Source of the DNA: Burkholderia ambifaria
Lineage (GTDB): Bacteria > Pseudomonadota > Gammaproteobacteria > Burkholderiales > Burkholderiaceae
Assembly (NCBI RefSeq): GCF_001443045.1
Contig: NZ_LKPJ01000018.1
Location: 62,001 to 126,000, forward strand
Length of the DNA stretch: 64,000 bases
Reading direction: 5' to 3'
The translations under genes and the position numbers were made by a program. The notes under the pieces are model-generated. The model did no database searches, had not been told where the DNA came from, and saw only the letters and a list, made by a program, of their open reading frames with translations. Positions 28,358-37,509 of this stretch are shown here, piece after piece; positions within the stretch are counted from its first letter, which is position 1; every line of letters begins with the position of its first letter.

Positions 28358-29039
28358 CGCGCCGATGCGGCGCCGGCCCGTGCGTTCCGTCGGCTCGCGC
28401 CGCGTGCGCGGCTTCACGCTGATCGAACTGATGATCGCGATCGCGATCCTCGCGGTGGTCGCGATCCTGTCGTGGCGCGGGCTCGACCAGATCATGCGCG
28501 GTCGCGACAAGGTCGCGTCCGCGATGGAGGACGAGCGCGTATTCGCGCAGATGTTTGACCAGATGCGCATCGACGCGCGGCTCGCCGCGACCGACGACGA
28601 AGCCGGCCAGCCGGCGATCGGCGTTGCCGGCAACACGCTGCAGATCGTCCGCGAACTCGACGTGCCGGGCGCCGCGCCGCGGCTGCAGGTGGTCCGCTAC
28701 CGGATCGCCGGCGGGCGTGTCGTGCGCTATGCGTCGCCGCCGCTCGACGATGCGAACCGCCTGCGCGACGTGCTGAAGGACAGCAGCGTCGACGGCTGGA
28801 GCTGGGTCGCGCTGATGGGCGGCGTCGGTGCGATCGACGCGAAGCTGTACGTGCCGCGCGTCGGCTGGACCACCAACCTGCAGGCGGCCAGCGACGCGCT
28901 GTCGCAGAACAACGATGCGCTGAAGGTGCCGCAGATCGGCAACGCGCCGCCGACGCGCGCGGTGACCGGGCTGCAGGTCAGCATTGGCGCGACGTCGCTG
29001 CGCGTGCCCGTCACGCGCATCTTCCTCGTCGGGGAATGA
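28335..29039 (+). CDS. gspJ: type II secretion minor pseudopilin GspJ
   Basis: A 234-residue minor pseudopilin of the tip complex. The prepilin site is RVRG-FTLIELMIAIAILAVVAIL near residue 27, with Glu at +5. The rest is the GspJ beta-rich domain (SWRGLDQIMRGRDKVA, LDVPGAAPRLQVVRYR). The start MKPAVRSDAPMRRR overlaps gspI by 23 bases; the internal Met11 would give a shorter leader closer to the usual length. Its last four bases overlap gspK. Confidence 0.93.
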   Translation: MKPAVRSDAPMRRRPVRSVGSRRVRGFTLIELMIAIAILAVVAILSWRGLDQIMRGRDKVASAMEDERVFAQMFDQMRIDARLAATDDEAGQPAIGVAGNTLQIVRELDVPGAAPRLQVVRYRIAGGRVVRYASPPLDDANRLRDVLKDSSVDGWSWVALMGGVGAIDAKLYVPRVGWTTNLQAASDALSQNNDALKVPQIGNAPPTRAVTGLQVSIGATSLRVPVTRIFLVGE

Positions 29040-30151
29040 CGATGCGCACGCGCCCTCACCGTTTCCGCTTCGCCGCGCGCGCGCATGCACGCCGCGAGCG
29101 CGGCGCGGCGATCATCACCGCGCTGCTCGTCGTCGCGCTGTCGGCGATCCTCGTGTCGGGGATGCTGTGGCGCCAGCAGGTGCAGATTCGCCGCATCGAG
29201 AACCAGCGCGTGATCGCGCAGGCGCAGTGGGTCGCGCGCGGCGCGCTCGACTGGACGCGCATGATCCTGCGCTCCGAAGGCGACACGGCGCCCGGCATCA
29301 CCTATCTCGGCGGGATCTGGGCCGTGCCGATCGCGAAGACCAAGCTGTCGGACTTCCTTGGCCGGATCGGCGCGCCGAACGACAACGGCGGCCAGGATAC
29401 CTATATCTCCGGATCGATCGAGGACGCGCAGGCGAAGTACAACCTGCGCAACCTCGTGTCGTCGCCGGCGCCCGGCGTGCTGCAGCTCAACGTGATGCAG
29501 ATCAAGGCGTTCCAGCGGCTGCTGGCGACGCTCGGCTACGACGGCGTATTCGCGAAGCGGATCGCGCTGCAGATGCGCGCGGGTTTGATGCATTCGGCGA
29601 CGCGCTTCCAGACGCCGACGCTGCCCGGCGCCGGTACAGCCGCGACCGCGCCGGTGGCGGGCGGCGACATGCAGGCCGGCAACTTCACCGACGAACCCGG
29701 GATGTCCGACGGCGACCGCGGGCCCGCGCCGCTCGTGATGACGGGCGTCGACAGCCTGCTCGACGTCGATGGCGTGACGCCCGAGATGGTCGCGCGGCTG
29801 CGCCCGTTCGTCACCGTGCTGCCAACCACGACGCCGGTGAACATGAACACCGCGCCGGCCGAGGTGATCGCGGCGCTGGTGCCGGGGATGAGCGTGTCGT
29901 CCGCGCAGGCGCTCGTGTCGCGCCGCGAGACCGTGTTTTTCCGCAACGTCGGCGACGTGCAGCTCGCGCTGCGCGGCGCCGGCGCGCCGAACGTGACGAT
30001 CGACTCGAGCCTCGTCGACGTCAATTCCAGCTATTTCATCGTGCATGGCCGGATCCAGCACGATCGGGCGGAGGTCGATCGCACCTCGCTCGTGTATCGT
30101 GATCCGACCACGCACTCGACGCGGGTCGTGCGCATCCGCGACCAGCTATAA
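29036..30151 (+). CDS. gspK: type II secretion minor pseudopilin GspK
   Basis: A 371-residue protein, the largest pseudopilin, which caps the GspI-GspJ-GspK tip. The prepilin-like segment is ERG-AAIITALLVVALSAILVSGM. As is normal for GspK, the Glu at +5 is absent. A large helical domain follows (about 60-300), with SYLIxG-like calcium-site features replaced by DNGGQDTYISGS. The start ATG 29036 overlaps the gspJ stop. The leader is longer than average. Confidence 0.92.
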   Translation: MTMRTRPHRFRFAARAHARRERGAAIITALLVVALSAILVSGMLWRQQVQIRRIENQRVIAQAQWVARGALDWTRMILRSEGDTAPGITYLGGIWAVPIAKTKLSDFLGRIGAPNDNGGQDTYISGSIEDAQAKYNLRNLVSSPAPGVLQLNVMQIKAFQRLLATLGYDGVFAKRIALQMRAGLMHSATRFQTPTLPGAGTAATAPVAGGDMQAGNFTDEPGMSDGDRGPAPLVMTGVDSLLDVDGVTPEMVARLRPFVTVLPTTTPVNMNTAPAEVIAALVPGMSVSSAQALVSRRETVFFRNVGDVQLALRGAGAPNVTIDSSLVDVNSSYFIVHGRIQHDRAEVDRTSLVYRDPTTHSTRVVRIRDQL

Positions 30152-30175
30152 CGACGCCATTCGGGAGAGGAGCTC

Positions 30176-31549
30176 TTGAGCACGCTGATTGTTTCTTTGC
30201 CGCCGCGCGAGCCGGCCGTGCCGTTGCAGGAATGGCAGTGGCCCGAGCTGCCGTTCACGCTCGTGGACAAGGCCGGCCAGGTGCAGCGCGCGGGCCGTGC
30301 CGCGCTCTCGCTGCTGCCGCGCGCGAACGCGACGCTGCTGATCGTCGCCGCGCGCGACGTGCTGCTGCTGGCCGCGACCGTGCCGCCGCTCAAGGGACCG
30401 AAGCTGCGCCAGGCGCTGCCCAACATTGTCGAGGATCAGCTGATCCAGGATCCGCTCGGCTGCCATATCGCGCTCGATCCGGTCGCGTTGCCCGACGGCC
30501 GCCGCGTGCTGGCCGTCGTCGACCGCGCATGGTTCCGCACGATCTGCGACGCGTTCAGCGCGGCCGGCCACCGGCACCTGAGCGCGGTGCCCGCGACGCG
30601 CTGCCTGCCCGCGCCGCGCGCGGCGGCGGCGGACGCTGCGTCGCAGACGCTCGCCGACGGTGAGGCCACGCAAGCCGACGCGGTCCCGAATGCGGCCGAG
30701 CCCCTCACTCGCCCGACGGCGGTGGCCGCGGTGCTGGGCCTCGCGACGACGGTCGAACCGGCACTCGTCGAAGCCGGCGCGCAGCCGACCGCGGCCGGTG
30801 CGCCGCGTCTCGAACTTGCGATTGCGCGCGGCGCGCTCGGCGAAGGTTTCGCGGCACCCGCGTCGCGCGCCGGCGGCACGCTGGCCGCGCTCGCGGGCGG
30901 CGGCGACGTCGAACTGTACGAACTCGGCGAGCCGGGCGCGGAGCCGCGCCTCGCATCGGTCGGGCGCGCCGACGGCCCGCTGCTGCCGGGCGCGCAACCG
31001 CTGTCGTTCGACGCGTTCGCGCGGCGTGCGCTCGCCGAGCGCTTCGATCTGTGCCAGTTCGAATTCGAATCGCAGCCGTGGCGCTTCGATCGCGCGACGG
31101 TGAAGCGCCTGCGCGTGCCGATCGCGCTGGCCGCGGTAACGCTCGGCGTCGCGGTGATCGGGATGAACCTGCACTGGTGGAAGCTCGCGCGCGAGCGCGA
31201 TGCACTGTCCGCGCAGATCACCGAGACACTCCTGTCCGCATTCCCGAAGACGACGACGGTGCTCGATCCGCCCGCGCAGATGCAGCGCCAGCTCGACCAG
31301 CTGCGCCTGGCCGCAGGCGAGCTGTCACCGAACGATTTCCTCGCGCTGGCGAGCGGGTTGTCGCGTTCGATGGGCGCGCTGCCGCTGAACGGAATCGCGT
31401 CGCTCGATTATCACGACCGGCGGCTCGACGTCGGCTTCAAGCCGGAGGTCAAGGTCGACCCCGATTTCCCGCAGCGTCTCGCGCGTAACGGGCTGGCCGG
31501 CGAAGTCGACAGCAGCACCGGCAAATGGACGATCCGGAGCCGCTCATGA
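30176..31549 (+). CDS. gspL: type II secretion inner-membrane protein GspL
   Basis: A 457-residue bitopic protein. The cytoplasmic actin-like domain (residues 1-300) contacts GspE, a single membrane segment lies near 317-335 (RVPIALAAVTLGVAVIGM), and the periplasmic ferredoxin-like domain follows (ALPLNGIASLDYHDRRLDVGF). The start is TTG at 30176, supported by GGGAGAGGAG upstream. An Ala-rich, acidic stretch (about 140-220) interrupts the cytoplasmic domain. It overlaps gspM by ATGA. Confidence 0.93.
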   Translation: MSTLIVSLPPREPAVPLQEWQWPELPFTLVDKAGQVQRAGRAALSLLPRANATLLIVAARDVLLLAATVPPLKGPKLRQALPNIVEDQLIQDPLGCHIALDPVALPDGRRVLAVVDRAWFRTICDAFSAAGHRHLSAVPATRCLPAPRAAAADAASQTLADGEATQADAVPNAAEPLTRPTAVAAVLGLATTVEPALVEAGAQPTAAGAPRLELAIARGALGEGFAAPASRAGGTLAALAGGGDVELYELGEPGAEPRLASVGRADGPLLPGAQPLSFDAFARRALAERFDLCQFEFESQPWRFDRATVKRLRVPIALAAVTLGVAVIGMNLHWWKLARERDALSAQITETLLSAFPKTTTVLDPPAQMQRQLDQLRLAAGELSPNDFLALASGLSRSMGALPLNGIASLDYHDRRLDVGFKPEVKVDPDFPQRLARNGLAGEVDSSTGKWTIRSRS

Positions 31550-32052
31550 AGACGGAACAACTGAACCAGATGCTGGCCCAGTTCTGGGGCGAGCGCACGC
31601 CGCGCGAGCGCACGCTGCTCGGCTGGGGCGGCGCCGTGCTGGCCGTCGCGATCGCGTATTCGGTGCTGTGGTCACCCGCGCAGGAAGGCCGCTCGCGCAT
31701 TCGGCACGCGCTGCCGACGATGCGCCGCGAACTCGCGCAGATGACCGCACAGGCCAACGAGGCGAAATCGCTGACGGCCGCCGCGCAAGGCGTCGCGCCG
31801 ACCGGCCTCGCGCTGAAGGACGCGCTCACCGCGTCGCTGTCCGATCACGGGCTGCAGGGCGCGCAGGTGCAGGTCGTCGGCAACGGCGTGCAGGTCCAGA
31901 TGAAGAATGTGCCGTTCCCGGTGTGGACGCAGTGGCTCGACGACGCGCGCCGGCAGTTCAAGGTGCAGGTCGGCGAAGCGCACGTGACCGGGCTGAAGGA
32001 AGACGGCCAGGTCGACCTGACGGCCGTGATGCAACCCTCGACACAGAAATGA
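31546..32052 (+). CDS. gspM: type II secretion protein GspM
   Basis: A 168-residue bitopic inner-membrane protein. A membrane segment near residues 27-45 (LLGWGGAVLAVAIAYSVLW) is preceded by the typical ERTPRER cytoplasmic stretch. A periplasmic coiled region (RRELAQMTAQANEAK) and a ferredoxin-like domain (VQVQMKNVPFPVWTQWLDDAR) follow. It pairs with GspL. The ATG at 31546 overlaps the gspL stop (ATGA), showing coupling; the ORF continues in frame a few codons upstream without an alternative signal. Confidence 0.93.
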   Translation: MKTEQLNQMLAQFWGERTPRERTLLGWGGAVLAVAIAYSVLWSPAQEGRSRIRHALPTMRRELAQMTAQANEAKSLTAAAQGVAPTGLALKDALTASLSDHGLQGAQVQVVGNGVQVQMKNVPFPVWTQWLDDARRQFKVQVGEAHVTGLKEDGQVDLTAVMQPSTQK

Positions 32053-32083
32053 CGCGGTGGATGAAGCCAGCGACGGTCGGCCG

Positions 32084-32872
32084 ATGAGGCCGGGGATCAG
32101 GCGGCTCGCCGCCGCAGTGCCGTGGGTCGTGGCAGGCGGGCTCGCGACGGCGCTGACGCTCGTCGCGCTCGCGCCGGCCGCGTGGATCGCGCCGCAGTTC
32201 GCGCGCGCGACCGGCGCTCACGTGAACCTCGTCGATCCGGACGGATCGCTGTGGCACGGTTCGGGCACGCTGATGCTCGCGCCGGGCGCGGACCAGAGCG
32301 CAGCGACGCTGCTGCCCGGCCGGGTCCAATGGACCACGCGCTTCTGGCCGCTGCTGACCGGACGCGTGCAGATGCGCATGCGGCAGACCGAGGCGATGCC
32401 CGACGCCGTCACGCTCGACGCGACGTGGCGTGGCGCGGTGCTGTCGGCGGGCTCGATGGCCGTGCCCGCGTCGCTGCTGGCGGGGCTCGGCACGCCGTTC
32501 AACACGCTCGACCTGCAGGGCGACGTGCGGCTCGGCTGGACCGACTGGCGGATGATCGGCAACAACGCGTTCGGCCAGCTGACGGTGACGATCGATTCGA
32601 TGAGTTCGCGCGTGTCGCGCGTGAAACCGCTCGGGTCGTACCGCGCGGTGCTGCAGGCGAAGGGGGCTGACGCCGATCTCGACCTGTCGACGACGCAGGG
32701 CCCGCTGTTCCTCGACGGGCACGGCAGCTTCGGCCCCGGCCAGGGATCGTTTCGTGGCACCGCGCATGCGGCGCCCGAGCAGCAGGCGAATCTCGCGGGG
32801 CTGCTGAACCTGCTCGGCCATCCGATCGGCAACAACCAGGTGTCGCTGATCTTCGGCGACGCGACGCGCTAA
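32084..32872 (+). CDS. gspN: type II secretion protein GspN
   Basis: A 262-residue protein of the GspN family. It has a membrane anchor near residues 8-33 (AAVPWVVAGGLATALTLVALA) and a periplasmic domain with DPDGSLWHGSGTLMLA and LQGDVRLGWTDWRM. GspN is accessory in many type II systems. The ATG at 32084 is chosen; a GTG at 32057 is a possible earlier start. It is the last gene of the gsp operon and ends 27 bp from the convergent efflux lipoprotein gene. Confidence 0.88.
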   Translation: MRPGIRRLAAAVPWVVAGGLATALTLVALAPAAWIAPQFARATGAHVNLVDPDGSLWHGSGTLMLAPGADQSAATLLPGRVQWTTRFWPLLTGRVQMRMRQTEAMPDAVTLDATWRGAVLSAGSMAVPASLLAGLGTPFNTLDLQGDVRLGWTDWRMIGNNAFGQLTVTIDSMSSRVSRVKPLGSYRAVLQAKGADADLDLSTTQGPLFLDGHGSFGPGQGSFRGTAHAAPEQQANLAGLLNLLGHPIGNNQVSLIFGDATR

Positions 32873-32899
32873 ACGCGCGCCGGCCTCTCCTTTTCCCCG

Positions 32900-34462
32900 T
32901 TACTTCTGAGCGAGCGGTGCGGCGGCCGACGGTGCGGTCGCGGCCGGCGCCGCCGCACCGGACGCCGGCACCGGTGCCGGCGCAGCCATGTCGCCCGTTT
33001 CGCGCGCCATGTCCGATGCATCCCAGCCGCCGCCGAGCGCCTTCACGAGCCCGACCGACGACACCATCCGCTGCCCGGCGATCGTCGCAAGCTTCTGCTG
33101 CGCGGTGAACGCGGTGGTCTGCGCGGTCAGTACGTTCAGGTAGGCGACCGTGCCGGCCTTGTACTGGTTCGTAACGATCGCGAGCGCGTGCTCGGCGCTG
33201 TCGACGGCTTGCCGCTGCACGTCGACCTCCTGCGCGAGGATGCGCTGCGACGCGAGGTTGTCCTCGACGTCCTGGAACGCGGTCAGCACCGCGAGGCGAT
33301 ACGCGGCGACGTCCTGATCGTAGGTCGCGCGCGCGGCATCGGTCTGCGCGGCGCGCAGCCCGGCGTCGAACAGCGTCGCCGCCAACTGCGGGCCGACCGT
33401 CCAGAACCGCGCGGGCAGCGTGAACAGTTGCGACCACACCGAGCTCTGGAAGCCGCCGGTGGCCGACAGCGTGAGCGTCGGGAAGAACGCGGCGATCGCG
33501 ACGCCGATCTGCTCGTTCGCGGCCGCCGCGCGGCGCTCGGCCGCTGCGATGTCGGGCCGGCGCTCGAGCAGCGCGGACGGCACGTCGACCGGCGTGATCG
33601 GCGGTTGCGCCGCGAGCGGGTTCGGCGGCAGCGAGAACGTCGACGCCGGTTCGCCGATCAGCGTCGCGATCGCATGCTCGTACTGCGCGCGCGCGACGCC
33701 GTTGTCGATCGATGCGGCCTGCGCGCTCTGCAGCTGCGTCTGCGCCTGGATCACGTCCGCGCGCGCGGCGACACCCTGCGCATACTGGTTCTGCGTGAGC
33801 TTCAGCGATTCGCCGTACGACTTCACAGTGTCGTCGAGCAGCTTCTGCAGCGCATCGGACGTGCGCAGCTGGAAGTAGGTCTGCGCGAGCAGCGCCTGCT
33901 GCGACAGCCGCGCGTTCGCGAGATCGGCCGCGGCGGCCGCTTCGCCGGCGCGCTGCGCGCTGACGCTGCGGCTCACCTTGCCCCAAAGGTCGGGCTCCCA
34001 GCTCGCATCGAGGCCGACGCTATAGCTGTTGCTGATCGACGAACTGCTGCTGAAACTCGACGCGCTCGACGACGTGGACACGCGCCCCGTGCGTGAGCGC
34101 GAGCCCGACGCGGTTAGCCCGACGGTCGGGAAATACGCGGCGCGCGCCTCGGTGACGAGCGCGCGGGCCTGCCGGTACGCGGCGGCCGATTGCGCGATGG
34201 TCTGGTTCGACGCGTTGAGCTTGCCGATCAGTGCATCGAGCTGCGGATCGTCGTAGACGCTCCACCACGGACCGCGGTCGGTCCGGTCGGCGGGCTGCGC
34301 GACCTTCCAGCCGGCCGGCGCTTCCTTGAAGGCCGCCGGGATCGACGTGTCGGGCCGGTGATAGTCGGGCCCGACGGCGCAGCCGGCGAGCAGCACGGCC
34401 GTCGCAACGGCGACGGCGGCGCTCAGCGGGCGAAAGGCGCGCGGGAGGGGGGCGTACGGCAT
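32900..34462 (-). CDS. outer-membrane efflux lipoprotein, NodT/OprM family
   Basis: A 520-residue TolC-like channel subunit. The lipoprotein signal peptide ends in LLAGC (Cys near residue 27), followed by AVGPDYHRPD, the family's usual mature start. Two OEP repeats follow (about 70-250 and 285-470), with ADVIQAQTQLQSAQA and AYLNVLTAQTTAFTAQQKL as the coiled hairpins. A Ser-rich insertion lies at about 135-150 and an Ala/Pro-rich tail follows residue 490. It exports compounds with an inner-membrane pump. The DHA2 pump gene two genes away is the natural partner, but no membrane-fusion protein is present nearby. Confidence 0.93.
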   Translation of the reverse strand: MPYAPLPRAFRPLSAAVAVATAVLLAGCAVGPDYHRPDTSIPAAFKEAPAGWKVAQPADRTDRGPWWSVYDDPQLDALIGKLNASNQTIAQSAAAYRQARALVTEARAAYFPTVGLTASGSRSRTGRVSTSSSASSFSSSSSISNSYSVGLDASWEPDLWGKVSRSVSAQRAGEAAAAADLANARLSQQALLAQTYFQLRTSDALQKLLDDTVKSYGESLKLTQNQYAQGVAARADVIQAQTQLQSAQAASIDNGVARAQYEHAIATLIGEPASTFSLPPNPLAAQPPITPVDVPSALLERRPDIAAAERRAAAANEQIGVAIAAFFPTLTLSATGGFQSSVWSQLFTLPARFWTVGPQLAATLFDAGLRAAQTDAARATYDQDVAAYRLAVLTAFQDVEDNLASQRILAQEVDVQRQAVDSAEHALAIVTNQYKAGTVAYLNVLTAQTTAFTAQQKLATIAGQRMVSSVGLVKALGGGWDASDMARETGDMAAPAPVPASGAAAPAATAPSAAAPLAQK

Positions 34463-34749
34463 CGTGGTTTTCCTGTCTGGGCGCGATGGCCGGCGAACGG
34501 TGTCGCGCGGTGCGGTCGCGCATGCGGTCGTTCTGCCGCTGGCGGACAAATGGTAACTGACGGCGGGGAAGCTGCGCAGCCCTAAGGGTACGGTGCGCGG
34601 CGGCACGAATGTGTTACCGGCGCGGTCGGCCGGTTTACCGGTCATTACGGATCGCTTGCGCGCGTGACGGGAAGGGAATGCGGCGCAGACGACGCCGGGC
34701 CACGGGGCGTGGCCGGGCGTTCAGTCGGGATGGCCGGCGCGGCGCGGCT

Positions 34750-35034
34750 TCAGTGGCAGCACACGGGCACCGGAACGGGATCGGCGGCGGGCCGCCATGT
34801 CGACGGCTCCGTTACCGCCGGCCGGCCCGTGCGGCGAGCGCCGCCCTTCGCGTTGCGCTGCCGGCGATGATCGAACCATGCGAACCCGAGCGCCGCGAGC
34901 GATCCGCCCGGTACCACCAGCATCGTCACGTACAGCGCGATCTTCCAGCCGCGGTGCGGCCCGGAGAACACATGATGAGCGGTATCGGTCAGGTTGCGGC
35001 GCAGCGCGCCGGCGGCATTTTTCAGGAACAGCAT
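34750..35034 (-). CDS. small hypothetical membrane protein
   Basis: A 94-residue protein I do not recognise. It has one clear membrane segment near residues 30-52 (WKIALYVTMLVVPGGSLAALGFAWF), a basic juxtamembrane part (DHRRQRNAKGGARR), and a Pro-rich tail ending VPVCCH. The start at 35034 is preferred to ATG 35043 because AGAGG lies 9 bases before it but directly abuts the other. It is between the efflux lipoprotein and the MarR gene and could belong to either transcript neighbourhood. Confidence 0.55.
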   Translation of the reverse strand: MLFLKNAAGALRRNLTDTAHHVFSGPHRGWKIALYVTMLVVPGGSLAALGFAWFDHRRQRNAKGGARRTGRPAVTEPSTWRPAADPVPVPVCCH

Positions 35035-35133
35035 CGCGAACATCCTCTGGGGTCCCGGCAGCGCGGGCTAAGCGGTCAGAACATAGTCTCCGGCAGTGCA
35101 ACACGCACGTCGTAACTGGTTGACTGAAATAAT

Positions 35134-35163
35134 ATTGACCAAGCAATCATTTTTCAAGATACT
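35134..35163 (+). promoter_or_regulatory. putative marR promoter with overlapping operator
   Basis: TTGACC (35135-35140) and GATACT (35158-35163) with a 17-bp spacer form a plausible sigma-70 promoter. The -35 sits inside the imperfect palindrome ATTGACCAAGCAAT (35134-35147), the size and symmetry expected for MarR binding, so the regulator probably represses itself here. Confidence 0.5.
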
Positions 35164-35210
35164 GGGCGCGTTCTGACCTGAAATGCACTGTTGCTGCGCG
35201 CGCAATCGCA

Positions 35211-35699
35211 ATGAACGGCGGCCTCTACGATCCCGATACCATCGCACTGGAAACGAGCCTCGGTTATTACCTGACCAAGGCGCGGCAGGCGCTCGTCGAG
35301 CGGATGGATCGCGCGCTCGAGCCGTACGACCTCACCGCGCAGCAAATCGGCGTGATCCTGCTGTTGTCGCGCGGCTATGCGCGCACGCCGTTCGAGCTGT
35401 CGCGCAAGATGTCGTACGACAGCGGCTCGATGACGCGGATGCTCGACCGCCTCGAGCGCAAGGGCCTCATCGCGCGCTCGCGCAGCGAACAGGATCGCCG
35501 GGTGATCGAGCTGACGCTGACCGAACGCGGCGCCGAGGCGGCCCGCGCACTGCCGTCGCTGATTGCGACCGCGCTGAACGCGCAGCTCGCCGGCTTCTCG
35601 GCCGACGAACTCGCGACACTCACCGGCCTGCTGCAGCGATTCATCGCCAACGGGCCCGGCGACGCCGGCTGCCCGAAACCCGACGAACCGGACTGCTGA
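35211..35699 (+). CDS. MarR family transcriptional regulator
   Basis: A 162-residue MarR repressor. The winged helix covers about residues 40-115: LTAQQIGVILLLSRG, FELSRKMSYDSGSMTRMLDRLERKGLI, and the wing SEQDRRVIELTLTERG. It precedes the DHA2 drug-efflux gene by 175 bp, the typical arrangement for a drug-sensing repressor of a multidrug pump. Several Cys residues near the C terminus (GCPKPDEPDC) are unusual but not in a known motif. Confidence 0.93.
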   Translation: MNGGLYDPDTIALETSLGYYLTKARQALVERMDRALEPYDLTAQQIGVILLLSRGYARTPFELSRKMSYDSGSMTRMLDRLERKGLIARSRSEQDRRVIELTLTERGAEAARALPSLIATALNAQLAGFSADELATLTGLLQRFIANGPGDAGCPKPDEPDC

Positions 35700-35874
35700 A
35701 CGCGGAAGGCCCGATGTCTAGGTTAAGCATTCGCTTATTTCTCTGTCTGGGCAGAAGATGACAAGACACATGCTCCGTCTCTCCCCTTATCCGTCCCACC
35801 CGGCCGGGCCGCGCGGTAGCGCGCGCCCGTGCGCCGTATCGGCGCGTCGCGCGCGCCGCGTCTAGGAGATTCCG

Positions 35875-37437
35875 ATGTCCGCCACCACGGCATCCGCCGC
35901 ACCGCCTGCCGCCGCACCCGCGCCGCTCACCGGCGGCGCGCTCGCGCTCCTCACCGTCGGGCTCGCGCTCGGCACTTTCATGGAAGTGCTCGACACGTCG
36001 ATCGCGAACGTCGCTGTGCCGACCATCTCGGGCAGCCTCGGCGTCGCGACCAGCGAAGGCACGTGGGTGATCTCGTCGTATTCGGTCGCGTCCGCGATCG
36101 CGGTGCCGCTGACCGGCTGGCTCGCGCGGCGGGTTGGTGAGGTGCGCCTGTTCACGCTGTCGGTGCTCGCGTTCACGATCGCGTCGGCGCTATGCGGCCT
36201 CGCGTCGAACTTCGAGACGCTGATCGCGTTCCGGTTGCTGCAGGGCCTCGTGTCGGGCCCGATGGTGCCGCTGTCGCAGACGATCCTGATGCGCAGCTAC
36301 CCACCCGCGAAGCGCGGGCTCGCGCTCGGACTATGGGCGATGACGGTGATCGTCGCGCCGATCTTCGGCCCGTTGCTGGGCGGCTGGATCAGCGACAACT
36401 ACACGTGGCCGTGGATCTTCTACATCAATCTGCCGATCGGCGTGTTCTCGGCGACCTGCGCGTACTTCCTGCTGCGCGGCCGCGAGACGAAGACGACCAA
36501 GCAGCGAATCGACGCGATCGGCCTCGCGCTGCTCGTGATCGGCGTGTCGTGCCTGCAGATGATGCTCGACCTCGGCAAGGATCGCGACTGGTTCAACTCG
36601 ACCTTCATCGTCGCGCTTGCGCTGATCGCGGTCGCGTCGCTCGCGTTCATGCTCGTGTGGGAGGCGACCGAGAAGGAGCCGGTGGTCGACCTCTCGCTCT
36701 TCAAGGACCGCAACTTCGCACTCGGCGCGCTGATCATCTCGTTCGGCTTCATGGCGTTCTTCGGCTCGGTCGTGATCTTCCCGTTGTGGCTGCAGACGGT
36801 GATGGGCTACACGGCCGGCAAGGCGGGCCTCGCGACCGCGCCGGTCGGGTTGCTCGCGCTCGTGCTGTCGCCGCTGATCGGGCGCAACATGCACCGGCTC
36901 GACCTGAGGATGGTCGCGAGCTTCGCGTTTATCGTGTTCGCGGGCGTGTCGGTCTGGAATTCGACGTTCACGCTCGACGTGCCGTTCAACCACGTGATCC
37001 TGCCGCGGCTCGTGCAGGGGATCGGCGTCGCGTGCTTCTTCGTGCCGATGACGACGATCACGCTGTCGAGCATCTCCGACGAGCGGCTTGCGAGCGCGTC
37101 GGGGCTGTCGAACTTCCTGCGCACGCTGTCCGGTGCGATCGGCACCGCGGCCAGCTCGACGTTCTGGGAAAACGATGCGATCTACCACCACGCACGGCTG
37201 TCGGAATCGGTGAGCGTCTACGCACAGAACACCACCGACTACCAGGGCGCGCTCGCGCAGCTCGGGATCGTCGGGCAGACGGCCAACGCGCAGCTCAACC
37301 AGCTCGTCACGCAGCAGGGCTTCATGATGGCGACCAACGACTTCTTCCACCTGTCGGCGGGCGTGTTCATCGCGCTCGCGGCGCTCGTGTGGATCACCAA
37401 GCCGAAGAAGGGCGCGGGGCCGGCGATGGGGCACTGA
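35875..37437 (+). CDS. DHA2 family MFS drug exporter (EmrB/QacA-like)
   Basis: A 520-residue proton-coupled drug exporter with about fourteen membrane segments. It has the family motifs FMEVLDTSIANVAVPTISG (TM1, motif D1), WVISSYSVASAIAVPLTGWLARRVGE (TM2 to loop motif A), RLLQGLVSGPMVPLSQ, and LGLWAMTVIVAPIFGPLLGGW (motif C). It normally works with an EmrA-type adaptor and a TolC-like channel. A NodT-family channel lies nearby but no emrA. A ribosome binding site AGGAGA precedes the ATG. It ends 72 bp from the convergent LysR gene. Confidence 0.95.
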   Translation: MSATTASAAPPAAAPAPLTGGALALLTVGLALGTFMEVLDTSIANVAVPTISGSLGVATSEGTWVISSYSVASAIAVPLTGWLARRVGEVRLFTLSVLAFTIASALCGLASNFETLIAFRLLQGLVSGPMVPLSQTILMRSYPPAKRGLALGLWAMTVIVAPIFGPLLGGWISDNYTWPWIFYINLPIGVFSATCAYFLLRGRETKTTKQRIDAIGLALLVIGVSCLQMMLDLGKDRDWFNSTFIVALALIAVASLAFMLVWEATEKEPVVDLSLFKDRNFALGALIISFGFMAFFGSVVIFPLWLQTVMGYTAGKAGLATAPVGLLALVLSPLIGRNMHRLDLRMVASFAFIVFAGVSVWNSTFTLDVPFNHVILPRLVQGIGVACFFVPMTTITLSSISDERLASASGLSNFLRTLSGAIGTAASSTFWENDAIYHHARLSESVSVYAQNTTDYQGALAQLGIVGQTANAQLNQLVTQQGFMMATNDFFHLSAGVFIALAALVWITKPKKGAGPAMGH

Positions 37438-37509
37438 CCGCGCGGCGGGCCGCGCTGGCGCGTGCTCCCGCTCGTTTCCCGGGCCGTTGCGCCGCCCGCG
37501 TCGCGGGCG

